Below, one piece after another: positions 59,313 through 64,000 of a stretch of 64,000 bases of DNA (position 1 is the first letter of the stretch; every line of letters starts with the position of its first letter). Made by a program: the position numbers and the translations under genes. The notes below the pieces were generated by a model. That model searched no databases and was not told the DNA's origin. It worked only from the letters and a program-made list of their open reading frames with translations. Location of the stretch: assembly GCF_019890725.1 (NCBI RefSeq), contig NZ_JAINZZ010000010.1, forward strand, positions 62,001 to 126,000. The letters are read 5' to 3'. Source of the stretch: Actinacidiphila acidipaludis (GTDB lineage Bacteria; Actinomycetota; Actinomycetes; Streptomycetales; Streptomycetaceae).

Positions 59313-60041
59313 TCAGGCGGGCTGCACCGCGGCGGCGATCCGCTCGGCCCGCAGCGCGTCGTACCACTGGTCGTCGACCGGCGGGAGGGCGTTCACGTCC
59401 AGGGCCAGCTTGATGAGCATGTCCGCGATGTGCGGGTTGCGGGCCATCACGGGACCGTGCATGTACGTGCCGAACACCGTGTCGTTGTAGGCGCCCTCGG
59501 TGCCGTCCCCGGTCCCGTTGCCCTTGCCGACCCGCAGCCGGGCCAGCGGGCGGGCGGTGGCGCCGAGATGGGTGACGCCCTGGTGGTTCTCGAAGCCGGT
59601 CAGCGGGGGGAGCCCCAGCTGCGGGTCGATGTCGGCCAGCACGTCGCCCACACAGCGCTCGCCCTCGCCGCGCACGCTCACCACGTCGAGCAGACCCAGG
59701 CCCGGCTCGGGTCGGCCGAGGTCGTTGACGAACTCGTGGCCGAGGATCTGGTAGCCCGCGCACACAGAGAAGACGATCGCGCCGTTGGCCACCGCGCGGT
59801 TCAGTCCGCCGTCGCGGCGCAGCCGCTCGGCCGCGAGCCGCTGCGGGCGGTCCTCGCCGCCGCCGATGAGGTAGATGTCACCCGAGGTGGGGATCGGCTG
59901 GTCGGAGCGGACGTCGACCCGGGAGACGGGCACCCGCCGCTGCAGCGCGCGGCGCTCGACCACCAGCGCGTTGCCCTGGTCGCCGTAGGTGCTCAGCAGG
60001 TCGGGGTAGACCCACACCAGGCGGAGGCTGGAATCAGTCAT
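59313..60041 (-). CDS. gatD: Lipid II isoglutaminyl synthase glutaminase subunit GatD
   Basis: 242 aa CobB/CobQ-like glutamine amidotransferase. The nucleophile is in IVFSVCAGYQILGHEF, the catalytic His in FGTYMHGPVMARNPHIADMLI; YGDQGNALVVERRAL and IGGGEDRPQRLAAERL precede them. With MurT it amidates the D-Glu of lipid II to D-iso-Gln, a step required for crosslinking. The gene follows murT on the same strand with 44 nt between them. Confidence 0.93.
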   Translation of the reverse strand: MTDSSLRLVWVYPDLLSTYGDQGNALVVERRALQRRVPVSRVDVRSDQPIPTSGDIYLIGGGEDRPQRLAAERLRRDGGLNRAVANGAIVFSVCAGYQILGHEFVNDLGRPEPGLGLLDVVSVRGEGERCVGDVLADIDPQLGLPPLTGFENHQGVTHLGATARPLARLRVGKGNGTGDGTEGAYNDTVFGTYMHGPVMARNPHIADMLIKLALDVNALPPVDDQWYDALRAERIAAAVQPA

Positions 60042-60085
60042 GCGTGCTTCTCCTTGTCGGGTGCCGGCACGGGTCGGGCGGCGGG

Positions 60086-61324
60086 TCAGTTGCCGACCTT
60101 GCGGCGCAGGTCCTGGAAGGCGGTGTAGTTGGCGATCGACTCGATCCGGCCGGGGGGCGCGGAGCGCACCGCCTCGTCCAGGTCGGAGCACACCAGGAAC
60201 TGCAGGCCGGCGACCTCCAGACGCACCGCGAGGTCCATCTTGCGGTCGCCGATGACCAGGATCGGGTGCCCGGCCAGCCGGGTGTAGTCCACGTCCCACA
60301 GCCAGGAGGTGTCCGTGCCGTCGGCCCCGCGCGCGTTGACCGACAGGATCACCGGCGTCGGCGGCCGGTCGATGAGGGAGAACGTCTCCAGCCAGCCGGC
60401 CGGGTTCTTCGCCAGCAGCAGCCGCAGCTCGCGCTCCTGGTAGGTGACCACGTCGTAACGGCCCGCCACCGCTTGGACCTTGTACATCCGTTCCAGCGCG
60501 ATCTTCGGGTCGACCCCGAAGGCCGCCGCCGCGGCGGCCGAGACGGCCGCGTTCGACCGGTTGGCCCGGCCCGGGAGCTGGAGGTGGATCGGCCAGGCGA
60601 CGCCGTACGGGTCGATGACGTGGTCCTCGGACAGCGCCCAGGTCGGCGTCGGGCGGCGGAAACCGCACTCGGCGCAGTACCAGTCCTCCGAGGGCCGCTG
60701 CAGGACGCCGCCACAGGACGGGCAGGACCAGGCGTCGTCCTTCCACTCCTGGCCGGCCGCAACCCACACCACCGTCGGGCTGGACGAGGCCGCCCAGACG
60801 ATCAGCGGGTCGTCGGCGTTGGCGATGACGATCGCCTCGACGCCGGCCAGGCCCTCGCGCCACTTCTCGGCGAGCATCCGGGTCTCGGCCGCGCGGTCGA
60901 GCTGGTCGCGGGAGAGGTTGAGCAGCGCGATGGCCTTGGGCGCGACGTCGCGGGCCACCGTCGCCAGGTACTTCTCGTCCACCTCGATGACGCCGTAGCG
61001 CGCCTCGGAGCCGCCGGCCAGCGCCGAGGTGATCCCGGCGGGCATGTTGGCGCCGAGCGCGTTCGAGACCACCTGGCCGTTGGCCCGCAGCGCCTCGGCG
61101 AGCAGCCGGGTGGTGGTGGTCTTGCCGTTCGTCGCCGAGACCAGGACGACATCGAGGTGCCGTGCGAGCCGGGCGAGGAGGTCGGGGTCGAACCGGAGCG
61201 CGACCTTGCCGCCGATCACCGATCCGCTGCCGCGGCCCGCCACACGCGACACCGCCGCCGCGGCCCTGCCCGCCGTCACGGCCAGCTTGGCACGCGGCGA
61301 CAGCGGCTCAGAGTTGCCTGCCAT
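60086..61324 (-). CDS. murT: Lipid II isoglutaminyl synthase ligase subunit MurT
   Basis: 412 aa Mur-ligase-like protein. The P-loop VVLVSATNGKTTTTRLLAEALR is at about 60-80. A zinc ribbon (CPSCGGVLQ, then WYCAECGFRR, about 205-230) is inserted as in other MurT proteins. SNAAVSAAAAAAFG and the C-terminal DUF1727 domain follow. It activates the D-Glu alpha-carboxyl with ATP for amidation using ammonia from GatD. Start ATG with GAGGAAGACAG upstream. Forms an operon with gatD. Confidence 0.94.
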   Translation of the reverse strand: MAGNSEPLSPRAKLAVTAGRAAAAVSRVAGRGSGSVIGGKVALRFDPDLLARLARHLDVVLVSATNGKTTTTRLLAEALRANGQVVSNALGANMPAGITSALAGGSEARYGVIEVDEKYLATVARDVAPKAIALLNLSRDQLDRAAETRMLAEKWREGLAGVEAIVIANADDPLIVWAASSSPTVVWVAAGQEWKDDAWSCPSCGGVLQRPSEDWYCAECGFRRPTPTWALSEDHVIDPYGVAWPIHLQLPGRANRSNAAVSAAAAAAFGVDPKIALERMYKVQAVAGRYDVVTYQERELRLLLAKNPAGWLETFSLIDRPPTPVILSVNARGADGTDTSWLWDVDYTRLAGHPILVIGDRKMDLAVRLEVAGLQFLVCSDLDEAVRSAPPGRIESIANYTAFQDLRRKVGN

Positions 61325-61479
61325 CGTCTGTCTTCCTCCTCGACTCCCGGCCGCGCCACTGCCCTGGCGGGGCCGGACCTCCGCTCCCTGGACCGCCTGC
61401 GCGGCCTGCGGGTTCCGGTCGCCGCTCAGCCTATCGAGTCCGGGCACCCTCCCCGCACCTCGCCGCCCCGCCCAGCCCC

Positions 61480-61492
61480 TACGCTGAACCCC
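61480..61492 (+). promoter_or_regulatory. -10 box of the peptide deformylase gene
   Basis: TACGCT (61480-61485) lies 7 nt before the def ATG with no Shine-Dalgarno sequence. Leaderless start predicted. Confidence 0.45.
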
Positions 61493-62038
61493 ATGCGACG
61501 CGGCACCATCCCCGGCAGCACCGGCACCGTCCACCCCTTGCGGCTGCTCGGCGACCCCGTTCTGCACGAGCCCTGCGAGGAGGCGACGGAGTTCGGCGCA
61601 CCGCTGCTGCGGCTGGTGGAGGACATGTTCGCCTCGATGTACGCGGCCGGGGGAGTGGGTCTGGCGGCCAACCAGATCGGGGTCCCGCTGCGGGTCCTCG
61701 TCCACGACTGCCCGGACGACGACGACGTCCGCCATCTCGGCCATCTGGTGAACCCGCGCCTGGTGAGCCTGGGCGGGGTGGAGGTCACCGGTCCCGAGGG
61801 CTGCCTGTCGCTGCCCGGCGTGGAGGCCGGCACCCGCCGCTTCGACGAGACGGTGCTGGAGGGAGTGGACGCCATGGGGAACCCGGTCACCGTCAGCGGG
61901 ACCGGCTTCTTCGCCCGCTGCCTGCAGCACGAGTACGACCACCTGCGGGGCACGGTCTACACCGACCGGCTGCGCGGTCTGCGGCGGCGCCGGGCGCTGC
62001 GCGCGGCCCGCCGGGCGGACCGGCCCGGGGAACGCTAG
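61493..62038 (+). CDS. def: Peptide deformylase
   Basis: 181 aa. All three motifs are intact: GGVGLAANQIGVPLR, EGCLSLPGVEAG (metal-binding Cys) and CLQHEYDHLRGTVY (HExxH). It removes the formyl group from nascent N-terminal methionine. Streptomycetes carry several def paralogues, so this may not be the only essential one. The C-terminus is Arg/Ala-rich. The 3' end overlaps the convergent TetR gene by 4 nt. Confidence 0.94.
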   Translation: MRRGTIPGSTGTVHPLRLLGDPVLHEPCEEATEFGAPLLRLVEDMFASMYAAGGVGLAANQIGVPLRVLVHDCPDDDDVRHLGHLVNPRLVSLGGVEVTGPEGCLSLPGVEAGTRRFDETVLEGVDAMGNPVTVSGTGFFARCLQHEYDHLRGTVYTDRLRGLRRRRALRAARRADRPGER

Positions 62039-62682
62039 AAGCCCTGGCTGCCCGCGCGGTCGTCGACGGCCCCCAGCCGGCCCCACAGCACGTCGGCCAG
62101 CATGCGCACCAACTGGTCGCGCGAGCAGGGGCGTTCGCCCAGCCACCAGTCCCCGGCGGCGTACATCATGCCGACGATGCCGTGGCCCCAGACGCGGGCG
62201 ACCAGCGGTCCGTCCGGGCCGAGGTCGAGTCGTTCGGCGATCACCTCGCCGAGGTCCTCGCCCATCCGCCGCAGCAGCGGGGCGGAGTGGCGCCCGACGT
62301 CGAAGCCCTTCTCGCCGTCGGCGGCGGGCGTCTCGGCCGGGTGCATCAGGAACCGGTACACCTGCGGGCGGGTCTCGATCGCCGAGAGGTAGGCGTGCAG
62401 GGTCGCCTCCACCCGGTCCCGCCGGTCGCCCGGCGAGTCCAGCGCAGCGCGCAGGGTGGCGAGCAGGGCGTCGGTGTGACGGCGGGCGAGCGCCCGGTAC
62501 AGGCCGCTCTTGTCCCCGAAGTGCCGGTACAGGATGGGCTTGGTGATCCCGGCCTCGGCGGCGATCGCGTTCATGGACGCCTCGGGCCCGTCCCGCAGCA
62601 CCACCCGCTCGGCCGCCTCGAGCAGCTCGTGCCGCCGCCGTTCGGTGGCCGTCCGCTGGTCCTCGCGCTGGCCGGTCTCCAC
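62035..62682 (-). CDS. TetR-family regulator
   Basis: 215 aa from GTG with GGGGAGG 5 nt upstream; the longer frame to 62772 would cross the palindromes. The HTH reads RHELLEAAERVVLRDGPEASMNAIAAEAGITKPILYRHFGDKSGLYRALARRH. The C-terminal ligand domain holds PQVYRFLMHPAETP and WGHGIVGMMYAAGDWWLGERPCSRDQLVRMLADVLWG. Divergent from an acyl-CoA dehydrogenase gene, so it most likely represses it and responds to an acyl-CoA. Confidence 0.92.
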   Translation of the reverse strand: METGQREDQRTATERRRHELLEAAERVVLRDGPEASMNAIAAEAGITKPILYRHFGDKSGLYRALARRHTDALLATLRAALDSPGDRRDRVEATLHAYLSAIETRPQVYRFLMHPAETPAADGEKGFDVGRHSAPLLRRMGEDLGEVIAERLDLGPDGPLVARVWGHGIVGMMYAAGDWWLGERPCSRDQLVRMLADVLWGRLGAVDDRAGSQGF

Positions 62683-62765
62683 CGGGCCTCCCCAGATTGT
62701 TCGATTGCCGCTGGTCTGCGCAACGTAACACCCCGGCGGGTCCTGTTCGTCCGTCAAGGGGGGAG

Positions 62766-62805
62766 TTGACATTCCTTACCGACCGGTAACAGACTGCTGT
62801 TACCG
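62766..62805. promoter_or_regulatory. Two overlapping palindromes in the tetR / acyl-CoA dehydrogenase promoter region
   Basis: TTACCG-AC-CGGTAA (62776-62789) and CGGTAACAG-ACTG-CTGTTACCG (62784-62805) are perfect dyads sharing 6 bp. TTGACA (62766-62771) may be a -35 box of the dehydrogenase promoter. This arrangement is typical of a TetR-family operator that can bind more than one dimer. Confidence 0.75.
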
Positions 62806-62831
62806 CTAGTAACCAGCACGTGGAGGGGACG

Positions 62832-64000
62832 ATGGGCGAGTTCACGCTCGAACTCAACGAGGACCAGGAGTCCGTGCGCGAGTGGATCCACGGCTTCGCC
62901 GCGGACGTCATGCGCCCGGCCGCCGCCGAGTGGGACGAACGTGAGGAGACCCCCTGGCCGATCATCCAGGAGGCGGCCAAGATCGGACTGTACTCCCTGG
63001 ACTTCTACGCGCAGCAGTTCTTCGACCCCACCGGTCTCGGCATCCCGATGACCATGGAGGAGCTGTTCTGGGGCGACGCGGGCATCGCCCTGTCCATCGT
63101 CGGCACCGGCCTGGCCGCCGTCGGCGTGCTGGCCAACGGCACCGAGGAGCAGATCGGCACCTGGGTCCCGCAGATGTACGGCGACGCCGGCGACGTCAAG
63201 GTCGCGGCCTTCTGCTCCTCCGAGCCGGACGCCGGCTCCGACGTCGGCGCCATGCGCACCCGCGCGGTCTACGACGAGGCCACCGACGAGTGGGTGATCA
63301 ACGGCACCAAGACGTGGGCCACCAACGGCGGCATCGCCAACGTCCACGTCGTCGTCGCGGTCGTCGACCCCGAGCTCGGCACCCGGGGCCACGCCTCGTT
63401 CATCGTCCCGCCCGGCACGCCGGGGCTCTCCCAGGGCCAGAAGTTCAAGAAGCACGGCATCCGGGCCTCGCACACCGCCGAGGTCGTGCTGGACGGCGTG
63501 CGGGTCCCCGGCGACTGCCTGCTCGGCGGCAAGGAGAAGCTCGACGAGCGGCTCGCCCGGGCGCGGGAGCGGGCCAGGAGCGGGGAGAGCGGCGAGCGCG
63601 GGAAGAACGCCGCGATGGCCACCTTCGAGGCGTCCCGCCCCGCGGTCGGCGCGATGGCCGTCGGCACCGCGCGCGCCGCCTACGAGTACGCCCTCGAATA
63701 CGCCACCGGGCGCGAGCAGTTCGGCCGCCCGATCATCGACAATCAAGGCGTGGCGTTCCAGCTCGCCGACATGCGCACCCAGATCGACGCGGCCCGGCTG
63801 CTGGTGTGGCGGGCGTCCTGGATGGCGACCGCGGGCCGGCCGTTCACCTCGGCCGAGGGTTCGATGTCCAAGCTGTTCGCCAGCGAGACCGCCAAGAAGG
63901 TCACCGCGCAGGCCATCCAGATCCTGGGCGGCAACGGCTACACCCGGGAGTACCCGGTCGAGCGCATGCACCGGGACAGCGCGATCTACACGATCTTCGA
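62832..64000 (+). CDS. Acyl-CoA dehydrogenase, 3' end beyond window
   Basis: 390 aa visible, continuing past base 64000. Start ATG with GGAGGGG upstream. The N-terminal helical domain, the middle beta domain (AAFCSSEPDAGSDVGAMRTRA, then WVINGTKTWATNGG as FAD-binding loop), and the C-terminal helical domain (YATGREQFGRPIIDNQGVAFQLADM, then AIQILGGNGYTREYPVERMHRD) are clear. It oxidises an acyl-CoA at C2-C3 with FAD; chain length not determined. The catalytic Glu is not assigned. Regulated most likely by the divergent TetR. Confidence 0.94.
   Translation, partial: MGEFTLELNEDQESVREWIHGFAADVMRPAAAEWDEREETPWPIIQEAAKIGLYSLDFYAQQFFDPTGLGIPMTMEELFWGDAGIALSIVGTGLAAVGVLANGTEEQIGTWVPQMYGDAGDVKVAAFCSSEPDAGSDVGAMRTRAVYDEATDEWVINGTKTWATNGGIANVHVVVAVVDPELGTRGHASFIVPPGTPGLSQGQKFKKHGIRASHTAEVVLDGVRVPGDCLLGGKEKLDERLARARERARSGESGERGKNAAMATFEASRPAVGAMAVGTARAAYEYALEYATGREQFGRPIIDNQGVAFQLADMRTQIDAARLLVWRASWMATAGRPFTSAEGSMSKLFASETAKKVTAQAIQILGGNGYTREYPVERMHRDSAIYTIF

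Noticed and set aside
60086-62980. 964-codon minus-strand open frame ending in MurT
   Set aside because: Upstream of 61324 it is antisense of def and the TetR region; MurT begins at 61324.

Overview
The window is chromosomal DNA of a Streptomyces or very close actinomycete. The GC content is very high, third codon positions are almost all G or C, and many genes start with GTG or TTG. Several lineage markers are present: a divergent third-type EF-Tu, the DUF397 / XRE-DUF5753 / HATPase trio, MurT-GatD, a c-di-AMP riboswitch in front of an NlpC/P60 hydrolase, and a solitary ClpP with its own antitoxin neighbour. From memory, the order tuf3 - sbcDC - purB - bioDAB/F - clpP5 - pfkA matches the left part of the Streptomyces coelicolor core. 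I see no insertion sequence, prophage, CRISPR array, rRNA or tRNA, so this is ordinary conserved chromosome with small accessory patches.

Layout. 1-2.9 kb: the 3' end of an EF-Tu gene, a spermidine-synthase-like protein and an MFS exporter. 3-10.4 kb: small housekeeping and stress-type genes (Pro-rich membrane protein, thioesterase-fold protein, DedA, two hexapeptide-repeat proteins, YbaK, CoA-binding protein, YigZ, an ArsR-SRPBCC fusion). 10.5-15.1 kb: sbcD-sbcC. 15.2-22 kb: two Lrp/AsnC regulators, each divergent from an enzyme (rhodanese; PLP trans-sulfuration enzyme), a DUF885 hydrolase and a membrane-anchored ACT-GNAT acetyltransferase. 22-30 kb: TPR protein, purine permease, SDR, GntR regulator with a palindromic operator on its -35, and a ROK regulator. 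29.4-36.6 kb: Mug, purB, an SGNH hydrolase, paired CNNM/CBS membrane proteins and an RHH/Fic-like toxin-antitoxin pair. 36.6-41.5 kb: the biotin cluster, with bioB-bioA-bioD in one direction and bioF divergent.

41.5-46.3 kb: the DUF397/XRE/HATPase module, a GNAT gene, a 1.3-kb orphan stretch with no convincing gene, and the NlpC/P60 gene with a c-di-AMP riboswitch and a perfect CRP-type site upstream. 46.3-54.7 kb: clpP5 with a small partner gene and a divergent orphan Phd antitoxin; a LysR/GATase pair; a TAP-type secreted peptidase; a second YbaK; a bacterial-type PARG (macrodomain); a DUF1707 protein and an epimerase. 54.8-64 kb: plsC, a small membrane protein carrying an 11-nt tandem repeat, an unknown 349-aa protein, ctaG, pfkA, gatD-murT, def, and a TetR gene divergent from an acyl-CoA dehydrogenase over a tight pair of palindromes.

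Regulatory pattern. Ten genes carry a TANNNT-type -10 hexamer exactly 6-7 nt before the start codon, which predicts leaderless mRNAs. In at least four of these, all regulators or antitoxins, a dyad sits in the -35/-10 spacer, which suggests negative autoregulation. I found no wholly new multi-gene system. The best candidates for something new are the degenerate Fic/RHH pair, the clpP5 neighbourhood, the membrane-tethered ACT-GNAT protein and the disordered insert in SbcC.
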